Part shown: positions 45,350 to 57,100 of the stretch, piece by piece
Layout: every line of letters starts with the position of its first letter
How positions within the stretch are numbered: the first letter of the stretch is position 1
NCBI RefSeq assembly: GCF_001625215.2
Contig: NC_030384.2
Span: 44,240,390 to 44,304,389 of the forward strand
Direction of reading: 5' to 3'
DNA length: 64,000 nt
Origin: Daucus carota subsp. sativus
Lineage: Eukaryota; Streptophyta; Magnoliopsida; Apiales; Apiaceae
Program-made: the position numbers and the translations under genes
The notes under the pieces: model-generated
The model's input: the letters and a program-made list of their open reading frames with translations, nothing else
Databases searched by the model: none
Told to the model about the DNA's origin: nothing

Positions 45350-48230
45350 GTATGAATATTGGTTTTATTTTATTTTTATTTTAATGATAATAAAGTTGCT
45401 ATCGTTCTTTACTCATTTGTTAAAGATTGTATGTATTGTTTTTGTATGTGTGTAAATATGCTAGATTTTGCATTGTTCAATTTGTGCTTGTGCATAGTTT
45501 TGTTGAGTATTTTATGTTCTGGGTTTTTGATATGAGGAAATTAGTAGAATTGTCAAGCGGGAAATTCTTTTGTTTCTGATTGGGAGAAATTTAGGTGGGT
45601 TTTTGATATGGTTGTACCCAAGTGTAGTAATGACATTAGTACATTGAAGAATTTTAGTAGAGCCTCTATGGTAAGGTCTTTACATGGAGTGGCAAGACTT
45701 GCTTGTTTTTTGAAGATATGAGTTGGTTCTGACTTTATAGTTTGTATCCAAATAAAATTGGCAAATCATATCACACAGACTAATGGACAATGTTATGAGT
45801 CTTTTTTTCCCCGGATTTTGAATTCAACTATCAATGGCATGTCATTTATAGGAGTCGTAATATAGGAAAACACTCCGTTTGATTGGTAGGAATGTAATCA
45901 CCAAGGGATAGAGTTGAAAATTTTGAGCAAACTTATAGGCAGAAGATAATCATGTGTAATGGAAGAGTGAAAATGAGATGATGAGGTTTTTGAAAGAAAT
46001 GATTAGGATATGGATTGATGGAACAGGTGAAAGTTATGAATATCCATACTTACCTCAGTAGGAACAGGTAAGTAACTTACCTCAGTAGAAATCTATATCC
46101 ATTTTCTCCTGATTTCATACCACCTAAGCAAACGGACTATAAATTTTAAACCCATCAATAATGGCACTGCATGAAAAACTTGGATAACAGTGTGATGTAG
46201 GCGAACTTGAGTCAACTATTCTCGGAAGCACGGGTGTGGGAGTTCCTTTTCAAATTAAACTAACATTCCTTTTCAAATTGGGGGCTACAAGTTTTAAAAA
46301 TATAAATTATACAGTTTCTTTTCTTTCGATTCACACACAAAACACACGAGCAGACAGAGTTGGGGGTTTAGGGATTGTATCAGTGGGCGATTTCAAGCAA
46401 ATCGCAGAGGTAATCACTCGGCGATTAATTTCAATTTCTTCTTGTGTATATATCTCTATGCAATGGCATGTCTGTGTGTATACATATATATCGGTATATG
46501 CTTCTTTGTGATTGTGTTGTGCGGAGAAACATAGGCGATGGAAGGCAGGTGGATTGGAGGTTGAGGGAGGAGGCTATGGTGGTGTTGTAGAAGGTCGCAG
46601 AGGGGCTGTATATGTGTAATCAGGTGTGTGCAGATTTGTTAGGAGTATGCAGGGTGTGTATTTTGTATGGGTAGTAAGGGTGTGTGTGTTTTGTGTAAAC
46701 AGCTATTTTGTGTGTGTAAACAATACACGTCTGTGTGGGTACTATTGTGTGTATGTGCAAGCAGAGGATGTGTAGGCATGTGTGAGTTAACAGGACATGG
46801 GTTGGAGTTATAAGTCGGAGGGTAGTTGGTTAGGAGGTGCTACTTATGGTATGTATGGGAGGCTGTTGTTAGTACTATCTGGTTGGGGCGTGGGTTTTTA
46901 AGTAAGGGCTGGCAGAATGGTGTTGTGAGAAGGCCGGTTGTAGGACTAGTGTACAGGTTGTGCGCGTGCACTTAGATGGTGGTGTTGTTATGGCGGTGTT
47001 GCAGGGGTAATCGGAGATAAGTGGGGGCTGTCCAGGAGGTAGAAGGGGTGCAAATTGATAGTAATACATAGTATTGTTATTGATGTTAACTTGTGAAACT
47101 GTGTTTACTTGGTAATTTTAGGATATCAAATATTGATATATATTAGTATTATTCGTTATTATTATTATTACTTTTACCGGTAGTAATAATAGTAAATAAT
47201 AATATTAATAATATAAATAAATGATATCTTAAATGGTTAAAATGCTTTGCCTATTATTATTTGATGGTAGCATGTAGAATTGAACTGCTATGCTTATTTA
47301 ATTCAACTTGTAACTATGAATTGAATAGCATGATAATGTAGTGGGCATAAAAATAAGAAATTGTGCTAATTGTTTAATTATTTACTTGGATTCTTTGATA
47401 TATTTATATGTGTTGGTAAAAGACGACGGCTAATATTTAAAATGTTGCAAGTTTATTATTTGATTAAAATGGCTTAGATTATATGTTATACACGGATAGT
47501 TACCCTGCAAAGATTTAATTGGAATGATTGGAATTATTGTCAGTAAATGATATAGGTTTGTGACATTACGAGTTTATTATATGCACTGTTTTAGGAACTT
47601 GCATCTAGAATTAGATTTCAATAAGTGTTCTCATTGAAATACGCGGATATTGGCTGCGAGGTGATTTATTGGATTATAATGATGTCTTGGTTTCTGATTT
47701 CATTGCTGTAACCTATTAGCGATCCTGTTTTTAGGGGGTCAAAGTGATTTTGATTTATATCCTTTTTAAAATGTCCAGAGTTTGAAATAGATGTTTTACT
47801 TTCTTTGAAAAATACATGTTTTAAATTGTTTTTCTTTTAGTGGCACCAAATCTAGACCCCCGGATTTGTGGGATGTCACATATACCACATATCATCAGGA
47901 CCGTATTCACTATCCTGCATTCCATAATATTATCCCGTATTACCGTGTAGTGTTTACAGGTTTAGAAATAGATCTGTAGTGCAAGACAATATAGTACACT
48001 AATATGAAGACTGTAATGTATAATATGTTAATTTGTGGAATATTATTTATAGCATTACCACTACTTTTCTATATTATGTAATAGATATATTTTTGCAAAT
48101 AGAACGCTCTTAGGCTGTTTTATTTTCAGTGTGTATTTATTTCGGATTGTGAAATTATTAGTTCCGGTATTTTTTCCAATCTGACTCACCTTTTTGGTAC
48201 ATTTTTGTTTATCTACTGATATTCTTGCAG
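45350..48230 (+). other. Probable 2.9-kb leader intron of RRP43
   Basis: A donor GCAG|GTATGAAT at 45350 and an acceptor TTCTTGCAG ending at 48230 would put the leader exon about 100 bp after the TGGGCC elements and 15 nt before the ATG at 48246. A second possible leader donor, GCAGAG|GTAATC, is near 46409. The region includes a GT-rich stretch at 46600-46760 and no coding frame. Confidence 0.5.
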
Positions 48231-48245
48231 TACAAGTTTAACAGA

Positions 48246-51200
48246 ATGAGTGCAGTAAATGTTTCTGCTGATCTGTCTTCTGAAATGGAAGTAGATGCTT
48301 TTCGGCGTCTATTCCCTTTGCGCTTTTATGAGCGCCATCTGCTTGAATCTATAAGACCTGATGCCAGGCCTCTTGAAAAAGCTAGAGATACAACTTTAGC
48401 CCTAGGTTAGTTATTTCCGTGTTTTAATATCTGAACTGGTGTTTGACGACAATTTGAATCATGATATATACTGTACATTTAATATAGGAGCTGTGGCATC
48501 TGCTGATGGATCTGCGCTAGCAAAGATCGGCCTCACTGTAAGTGGTTTTCACTCTACTTATTGTCTCTTGCTTATGCGTTAGGTTTCTACTTTCTACGGA
48601 GCCTACATAAGTTGTTTTGACCACTTAAAGCACTTGTACAAGTCTTTCATCCCCTAACACCTCTTTTTGGTTCAATCTTCTTCTGTTGTCTGTGTCCTTG
48701 TGCAGACTATGTTGGCTGCAGTTAAAATGGAAGTCATGACACCTACAACTGAATCACCAGATGAGGGTTGCATAGGTTTTTAATTCTGACCATATCACAT
48801 TCATTTTTGTTTTTTCTCTGTAGCTGTATAATGTTTAGTTACTTGTGTCTTTTCCAGCTATTGATTTTCATATGCCTCCAATTTGTTCTCCAATGGTTAG
48901 ACCTGGAAGGCCTGCTGAGGTAGCAACTGTTATTTCTAAGCAATTATCAGATACCATCGTAAGGTAAGTTCTTGCATTGTCCAGTATTAAAGTTTATGTT
49001 GTTCTAAAACACTAATATGCTCTGATCTATCGTGTCCACAGTAGAGGATTTTCCTAAAATAATTTTGTCTTGCTGTGTTGTTTTCTTTGATACTGGTCCT
49101 TTACAAGTCAAGTATATATTTTATATTTAGTTACACTCAAGTATTTGATTGCGTACACCTGCACTTTATGTTTTCGCATCTGCCAATTAAATATGGTAGA
49201 TATGACTTCAAATTTTTTTAGCTAATTAGTTTGGATCAATGGAACTTTTCTAGTAGTGTTCACTAAAAATTAAGAGTTCAAGACCAACAACATTAGCTAG
49301 AAATATGCCCAAAATCAGGTAACATAGATTCCTAGAGCCCGTTTGGTTGAGCTTATGGCTTATGACTTAACGTGACTTATGACTTAACGTGACTTATTTG
49401 ATAAGCTGAGAGTTTAAAATGCCTGTTTGGGTAATTTTGACTTATTAATGACTTATGAGTTATAAAAATATAATAATAGAAATAAAAATGATTTATAAGT
49501 AATTTATGACTTAGGAGTAATTTTTATCATAAAATAGTTCAAAAAAAAAATAGTCACGGGAAAAAGTACCTCAAACTAACTTCTGGCTTTAAGTCAGCTT
49601 CTTGCTTATTTCTGACTTTAAGCTGACTTTAAGCTGACTTCTGGCTTATTACACAAACAGACATTTTTCAGCTTAAAGCCAGAGATGATTTAAAGCCCGG
49701 GCTTTAAGCCCAGGCAAACAGGCTCATAGTCTCTCATTGTTTCCAAAAACATAGCTGCCTTGATTTCAAATATGAATATATTTATATGTGATTTTTTTAC
49801 AATTGAGAATAAATTTGAGTCTTGTTCACGTGTCTGTCCAAATTTTTATGTCAATACAAGCAAGACGGGAATCCTCAAGAGATTGGGCTATAAATTTCTC
49901 TAGTCTCCTGCATGACTGCTGGCAATGTGAGTCGTGGGTTATACACGGCATCACTACTTATCCTTTCAAAATTATAACATTTCCGTAATGTATTCGGTGT
50001 ATTGGCTGTCGCCTGTCAGTGTCAATGCTCCTATTCGGTGACGAACCCAAAAAAGAAATAGAACACCCCCCCCCCCCCCCCAAACGCCCCACCCCGGGGT
50101 CACTGGACCTAATGACTGAAGAAACATCCTGATTTCATTCTCTTGACAGTACCAGATTACTGAATGCCCCTTGAGTGTAATTCTGCACACTTTTCAGTAT
50201 TTACAGAACCCCTGATATAGTACAAATCATATAAGCATGTAGTTTAAAATAGCTCAGCAATTGTTCTTGTGCCATCAAAGTCCATTAAAAGCAATCATAA
50301 AAGTTAACTCCTTGGTCGCATCATTAACTCCAATGTCTGCATTAGTATTTTTTTTAGAGAAAAGAAAGCTGTTTAAATTGTCATATACCCTAATATGCAG
50401 AGAAAAGGGGATGCAGAACAATGTATAGATTCACTCACCTTTGATATTGATGGTCAGACGGCACTATGAGCCCTGGTTGTTTGTTTTTAAATAAGTTTTA
50501 GGTTTAGAAGATATACAATAGTAAAGTTACAAAAATTAATGACTCTGAGACTTAATATTATAATTATTATAATCTTTTTAAAATAAGATAGTCTTTCTCT
50601 ACTTGTACAGAGTCACCCCTATGGTTAATTAAACATCTTGTCTTTCATATCACTTGCACACCAAACACAATGGATTTCTACCGGTTTACAAGGAACGAGC
50701 TCTTTAAAAGTGGAGCAACATTCAGCTGATGTGAAAGATGCTATTGCAAGGGGTAGTTTTATCTGTTGAATTGGTCAGGACTCGTGACATTGTTTAATCA
50801 GTTGTTTTAGTCATGATGTTGTTTTACATTGTATCTGTCTCCTTTGGTGGGGGAATCCCTGCGTCCATCAGTGATGCTCTTTTATTATGCTCTATATTAG
50901 CATGGTCAATGAATATGTATTCTATTAAATATTATAGTTGTGAATTTTGACGCATACCTTTTCAGAAATCATCTTTTTATTTGCTGTAGTATTTCTTAGA
51001 CCCCCCCCCCCCCCCCCCCCCCCCCCTCTCCCATTTATGAATTTTAATTTATTGATTTGCATGCTACTGATTGCAAATTTTCATGGCATTTGTAGTTCTG
51101 GCATGATTAATTTGAAGGATTTATGCTTGGTCAGGGGAAAAGCTGCTTGGATGGCCTATCTGGTAATAGTCTTCATGATACCATTTTATGTTGTTTGCTG

Positions 51201-52504
51201 GAGTCATCATCCATTGTCAAACCTAATCTGACCCGCTAAAAACCCCCTGAATACCTGATGCCGTAATGATTGTCAATTTGTAGCACTCGTGCTGAAGGGG
51301 AAATCATGTTATTAATACTGTATGTCATTATGTGCACATTTTGGTGCTTAAGAAGATTACATACCTAGAAATGACAAGGTTTGGGGGGCAGATAATTGGA
51401 AAAGTTGAGGGAAAAGAAGTCGAAGAGTCAAGAAAAGAATTGGATTTTGAAGCATTAATCAGCACACTCGTGTGTAACTAAATTTGACCTTATGTCCGAT
51501 TCAGTTGGTCCACATTTTCACTGTAATCTTCAGTACTGTGTTTAAGGCTACTTATTTCTATTTCAGTATCTACTTCAGAATTCAAATGTCACAGAAAAAC
51601 AAATATAATGTTTAAATATAAGATGGTGTAAAACATTATATTACTAATGTCCATATATGCATGCAGGACATATATTGTTTGGATGCTGATGGTGCTCTAT
51701 TTGATACTGCATTACTTTCTGCTGTTGCTGCCTTTTCTCATCGTAAGTTTACAAGTTTCTGTAATTTTCCAAGTTATAACTGTTACATGTTCAGCTGTTG
51801 GCAATCTGACTAATGTTTATCTATCTTGCAGTGACAATTCCTGTAGTTTCCTTAAATGATGATGGAAGAGTTGTTGTTTCTGAGGAGACTGAGGGTCAAA
51901 AGATGGATAATGAGCCAGTTAATAAAGATAAAAGAAAGCTCGAATTGAACAGCATTCCTTTTTCATTGACTTGCATACTTCACAAGAACTATGTCCTGGC
52001 AGATCCCACAGCGGAGGAAGAGTCTGTTATGGATACTCTTATGACTGTTGTATTGAATTCTTCTTGTCAACTCGTGTCTCTACACAAGCCAGGGGGAACA
52101 TTTCTTGCGTATAATGCAGCTGTTCAGGTTAGTATGTCCAGATTTTTTACTTAACAAACTCCAGTTTATACACGTGATGTTTTATGGGATTCCTTTGCGT
52201 ATTATATTTTTAAAGTGCCAAGTAAATTTTGTTACGTGTTAAAAGAATTGTCTAGTGTAATTCTGCCCAAAGAGAAGGCTGCCGTTGCTTCAGTTGCGAT
52301 ATAATTGTTTATGCACATCTCCTTTATTTAATGCATTCTTTTAAATCACACAAAATATCAAGTTACATTTAATCACAACTTAGTTGAAGATGCTAAGGGG
52401 TGCCTCATATTTTACTGCAGGATTGCATTGCATTAGCAAGACAAAGAGTGAAAGAACTTCAGAGTATCTTGACTGAAGCAATTTCTGATATGGAGGTGGA
52501 CTAA
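48246..52504 (+). CDS. Exosome complex component RRP43 (RNase PH-like)
   Basis: Eight coding exons: 48246-48405, 48488-48537, 48706-48775, 48858-48963, 51096-51162, 51667-51742, 51832-52127, 52421-52504. Total 909 nt, 302 aa, all GT-AG. It begins MSAVNVSADLSSEMEVDAFR. FPLRFYERHL, then RPDARPLEKARDT, GSALAKIG, DLCLVRGKAAWMAYLDIYCL and DGALFDTALLSAVAAFSHL mark it as the Rrp43/EXOSC8 member of the six-subunit RNase PH ring. In the ring it helps form the RNA channel. It is structural in other eukaryotes, since the phosphorolytic active site is not kept. It works in 3'-5' RNA processing in nucleus and cytoplasm. Intron 4 is 2.1 kb and carries a MITE and two poly-C runs. Confidence 0.93.
49337..49727. 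mobile_element. MITE inside RRP43 intron 4
   Basis: Imperfect inverted ends: GAGCCCGTTTGGTTGAGCTT on the left, and AAGCCCAGGCAAACAGGCTC on the right. 'ttatgacttaacgtgactta' is duplicated near the left end, and 'ctgactttaagctgactt' is repeated on the right. No clear target duplication was seen. Confidence 0.65.
50066..50081. repeat. Poly-C run (16) in RRP43 intron 4
   Basis: Homopolymer run; a longer one (26 C) lies at 51001-51026, about 70 bp before exon 5. Confidence 0.9.
51001..51026. repeat. Poly-C run (26) in RRP43 intron 4
   Basis: Uninterrupted run of 26 C about 70 bp upstream of the exon 5 acceptor (51095). Its true length is uncertain in any assembly. Confidence 0.9.
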
Positions 52505-53858
52505 ATAAAAGTAGATGGTCTTCAGTATAGACCTCAGTTTTTAGTTCTCTCTCTAGCATCCGCTATAATCTATTATGGTGTTGTAGAAGCTTCAGTTTTG
52601 TTTGCAGAGCCCTGAGCAGATTTTTCTATTATTAATATTAATGTAACTATAGCTGAAAAGTGTTTTTCTCATGGGCTTTCGTACTATGCTAGCATCGACA
52701 CAAAATCTAAACTTTATAAAGATGTTTGGGCATCGAGCAGAATATGGATTGCAGTTGCAAAATTGAGTTGCTCAGTTGAATTTTTTAGCTCCATTAATCA
52801 TCATCTGTTGTTGCCAAGCCAGTATGATGATATACTTGTTCACAATCTTAGTTTGACATCATATCTGCCTTCTGGGACTACAAAATGTTCTTGTGAATTC
52901 TGTCCATCAATTATGAAACCATGGAGGGGCCAAAATGTATTTTTTTAACTTAACTCAGATTTTATTTGTAGGTTATGGCAAGTTTGTTCTTTTTTCTGTT
53001 TTCTTGAAATATTCGTTCGATTCAGTTTTTATTCATGAACGGAAATCAAATTTCAGACCTTCAAAGAGTCTGTTAATGCGCTCATGAATAATGAGCTCGG
53101 TTAACATGAATAGAAAAAAAGAGGAACTTCATGGACCAATATGATTTGAAGGGTAAATCATTCTTCCCATTCTTTTTGAGATACCTATTCTAATATCCCT
53201 CATTCTCCATTCACGATCAAAATGCATCCTAAATTATGCAAGTTAGCTTGTGTATAAATAAAGATAAATGTCATCTTCTCTCTTTGTTTTCATGATTTAC
53301 TGCTTTATATTATAGTAATATCAACTTTCAATAATTAACCATTTCTAGTTATAATGGAATTTTGTTTTTTGTCTGCTTCAAATTCTTTAAGAAAAAGCAA
53401 AATACTTTCACATCGCATGGCCTGAAACTGTGATACATGGACCCATGAATCAACACAAAAATATTATCACTTCCTTTTCACCAAGGAACATACACTTGAG
53501 AACAAACTCTACACACACACACACACTGAGGAAAAAACAGAACAGGGTGATGCAGTAAGTTTGCAGAAATGAAATTTGCCTGGTTTGGGAATCAACATCA
53601 CACTCACTTGGTTACATGTCCATTTGGTGATTAATTTCACCACTCTCTCTCTCTCCTCATCCACTCTACACTCTCACTCCTCCAATCCCTCACAGCTGCT
53701 CTGTTTCAGAATCTAATCAGCCAATAGGAACCCTGCAAACTCAATCACCATGCCCAATAGGATAGATTACTCACCCACTCTCTCTCCTCTCTCTATAATC
53801 TTGACACCAAAACACAACCTCAAAAACCTTACTTTATGTTTTTGTGTAACTTTGAGGC
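52505..53858. other. Intergenic between RRP43 and CHLH
   Basis: RRP43 3' end, then AT-rich DNA, a short (AC) repeat at 53512-53526, CT-rich stretches at about 53640-53700 and 53775-53800 and a CCAAT box at about 53720, all upstream of CHLH. Confidence 0.6.
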
Positions 53859-53864
53859 CACGTG
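53859..53864. promoter_or_regulatory. G-box in the CHLH promoter
   Basis: CACGTG within 'ggccacgtgccc', about 50 bp before TATAAA (53913-53918). G-boxes are bound by HY5 and PIF factors and are typical of light-regulated chlorophyll genes. Regulation here is inferred from position. Confidence 0.6.
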
Positions 53865-54021
53865 CCCTTAAACACACCACTAACTGAAAATAACCAACTG
53901 TCTGCATTCTCTTATAAACTCAGACCCTTCTGCTTCTTTAAAGGAAAAAAAAAAGAGTTGGAGAAGAAGAAGAGCAAGAGGCTCAGTGGCCTTGAAACAC
54001 AAGCTCAAAACACTCAAACAG

Positions 54022-54091
54022 GTACATAAATTCATTACAAAATCTTGTCTTTTCTGTTGTGTGTGTTTATAATTCTGTAATCAAGAAACAG
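54022..54091 (+). other. Possible 70-nt leader intron of CHLH
   Basis: CAAACAG|GTACAT at 54021/54022 and AAGAAACAG at 54091 could remove 70 nt from the 5' leader. Both sites fit the consensus but the spliced form cannot be shown from sequence. Confidence 0.4.
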
Positions 54092-54124
54092 GGGAAGTGT
54101 TCTTGAATTACAGAGTTTTTAATC

Positions 54125-57100
54125 ATGGCTTCTTTGATGTCCTCCCCATTTACATTGCCTACAACTAAAGTAGACCAATTATCTTCAATTTCTCAAAAAC
54201 ATTACTTTCTCCATTCTTTTCTTCCCAAGAAAACTAACCCATCCAACTCCAAATCACCCATGAGAGTGAAATGTGCTGTTGTTGGCAATGGCCTTTTTAC
54301 TCAAACCTCACCCGAAGTGCGTCGAGTTGTGCCTGAGAATCTTCAAGGCCTTCCTACTGTAAGAATTGTATATGTAGTATTAGAAGCTCAATATCAGTCT
54401 TCACTTACTGAGGCTGTTCAAATTTTGAACAAAAGTGAGAAGAATGCCTCATATGAAGTTGTTGGATACTTGGTTGAAGAGCTTAGAGATGAGGAGACTT
54501 ACAAAACTTTCTGTAAAGATGTTGAAGAAGCCAATATCTTTATTGGATCATTGATTTTTGTGGAAGAGCTTGCGCTTAAAGTTAAGGCGGCAGTGGAGAA
54601 AGAAAGGGACAGGCTTGATGCAGTTTTGGTGTTTCCATCAATGCCTGAGGTGATGAGACTCAACAAGTTGGGAACATTTAGTATGTCTCAACTTGGGCAA
54701 TCGAAGAGTCCATTTTTCCAGTTGCTCAAGGGGAAGAAGTCATCTGCTGGCTTTGCTGACAGCATGTTGAAGCTTGTGAGGACTTTACCTAAAGTTTTGA
54801 AGTACTTGCCGAGTGATAAAGCCCAAGACGCGAGGCTTTACATACTTAGTCTGCAGTTTTGGCTTGGTGGTTCACCTGATAATTTGGTCAATTTTGTAAA
54901 AATGATTTCTGGATCATATGTTCCTGCTTTGAAAGGACTGAAGATTGAGTATTCGGATCCTGTTTTGTTCTTGGATAACGGGATTTGGCACCCTTTGGCC
55001 CCTTGTATGTATGATGATGTGAAGGAATATTTGAATTGGTATGGGACGAGGAGGGATGCAAATGAGAAGCTGAAGAGTCCGAATGCACCAGTAGTTGGGT
55101 TGATTTTGCAGAGGAGTCATATTGTTACCGGTGATGACAGCCATTATGTGGCTGTGATCATGGAATTGGAAGCAAAAGGGGCTAAGGTGATTCCAATTTT
55201 TGCTGGTGGCTTGGACTTTTCAGGGCCCGTTGACAAGTATCTTGTTGATCCTATCAGCAAGAAACCTTTTGTGCACTCAGTGGTGTCACTGACTGGTTTT
55301 GCTCTTGTTGGAGGACCAGCAAGACAGGATCATCCGAAAGCTATTGAGGCATTGATGAAGCTTGATGTGCCTTACATTGTTGCATTGCCTTTGGTATTCC
55401 AAACCACAGAGGAGTGGTTGAATAGCACATTAGGCCTGCACCCAATTCAGGTTGCTTTGCAGGTTGCTCTCCCAGAGCTTGATGGAGGCATGGAGCCCAT
55501 TGTCTTCTCTGGCCGAGATCCAAGAACAGGCAAGTATAATTTATTTTTTTACAACTTATTTTTCCTGGAATATATGCATAAAAGTTAGTTAGTAGCTTCA
55601 GTAATCTACTATTCTATATTGCCATGTAACGTGGTACTCATATGTGAATCCAATTTTACTGCAGGGAAGTCGCATGCTCTTCACAAGAGAGTGGAGCAGC
55701 TTTGCACTAGGGCTATCAACTGGGGTGAACTGAGAAGGAAAACCAAGGTTCGTGACCTTTACATTACTTCTCGTTTCATCATAGGTGCTTTCCCTAGTTA
55801 CATATTTGTGCAGTGCATAGTATTACAATTGTTGTTTGAGTCAACCATATTCTAGAGTATAAATGCTTTAATCAAACATTCAGGTGCTTAATATTCAAGT
55901 AGTTTGGGATGAAGAACAAGAGAAAGTATTTCATGTGTCTTTTCCGTCATCAGTAGCTTCTGTAGCTTTATAAGGCCAGGATATATAGTTATATATTTAA
56001 AATTCTTCTTGCAAATATATTTCCATATTTGAGGTGTTTTCTGTCATAATTGTCGATCAAAAAAATTCTGTGAAACTTGTCGAGTTTATTCATATCATCC
56101 TTATATTACCTCTACTCTTAAAAACTCTATTCACCTGAATAAATTTTCAGAGGTATTTTAGTACACTCATTGTTTGTAAAATGTGAATATTATTAGGTAA
56201 GCACATAATACCTCTGTTCAACAATATTGGATCTATATCTTTACTGATCTTGCAAAATGTAAAATATCTTACTTTACCTTTGTGTCAAGATTATGAACTT
56301 GGAAAATTAGAAGTATACTTATTGTTCATCAAAGCATGTGTACTTGGAGGATGAGGTTTTTATTCCTCCATGACTTTCTTGTGTCAATGTATAAGAGTTG
56401 TCTCAGCTACTTTCATGATGTATCATTTTCAAATTCGATAGAGGCCAAATGTCTCACTTTACTATATTTTTCTTTAAATTATGCTGAATAAATGGAAGTG
56501 GAGATTACAATGTTAGCTAAGTTCTTGATCATATCTATATGCAGGCTGAGAAGAAGGTAGCAATCACTGTATTCAGTTTTCCTCCAGACAAAGGAAATGT
56601 TGGAACTGCTGCTTACCTGAATGTGTTTGCTTCCATATTCTCTGTTCTCAAAGACCTTGAAGGAGATGGCTACAATCTAGAAGGACTTCCAGAGACAGCC
56701 GAAGCCTTGATTGAAGATATACTTCACGACAAAGAGGCTCAGTTCAGCAGCCCAAATCTCAATGTAGCATACAAAATGGGTGTCAGAGAGTACTACAAAC
56801 TGACTAGCTACGCAACTGCATTGGAAGAGAACTGGGGAAAAGCTCCTGGGAGTTTGAATTCTGATGGGGAGAACCTGTTGGTGTATGGTAAGCAATATGG
56901 AAATGTCTTCATTGGCGTTCAGCCTACATTCGGTTATGAGGGTGATCCTATGCGGCTTCTTTTCTCTAAATCAGCTAGCCCCCATCACGGTTTTGCTGCA
57001 TATTACTCATTTGTTGAGAAAATATTCAAAGCTGATGCAGTGCTTCATTTTGGCACTCACGGTTCTCTTGAATTCATGCCTGGTAAACAGGTTGGTATGA

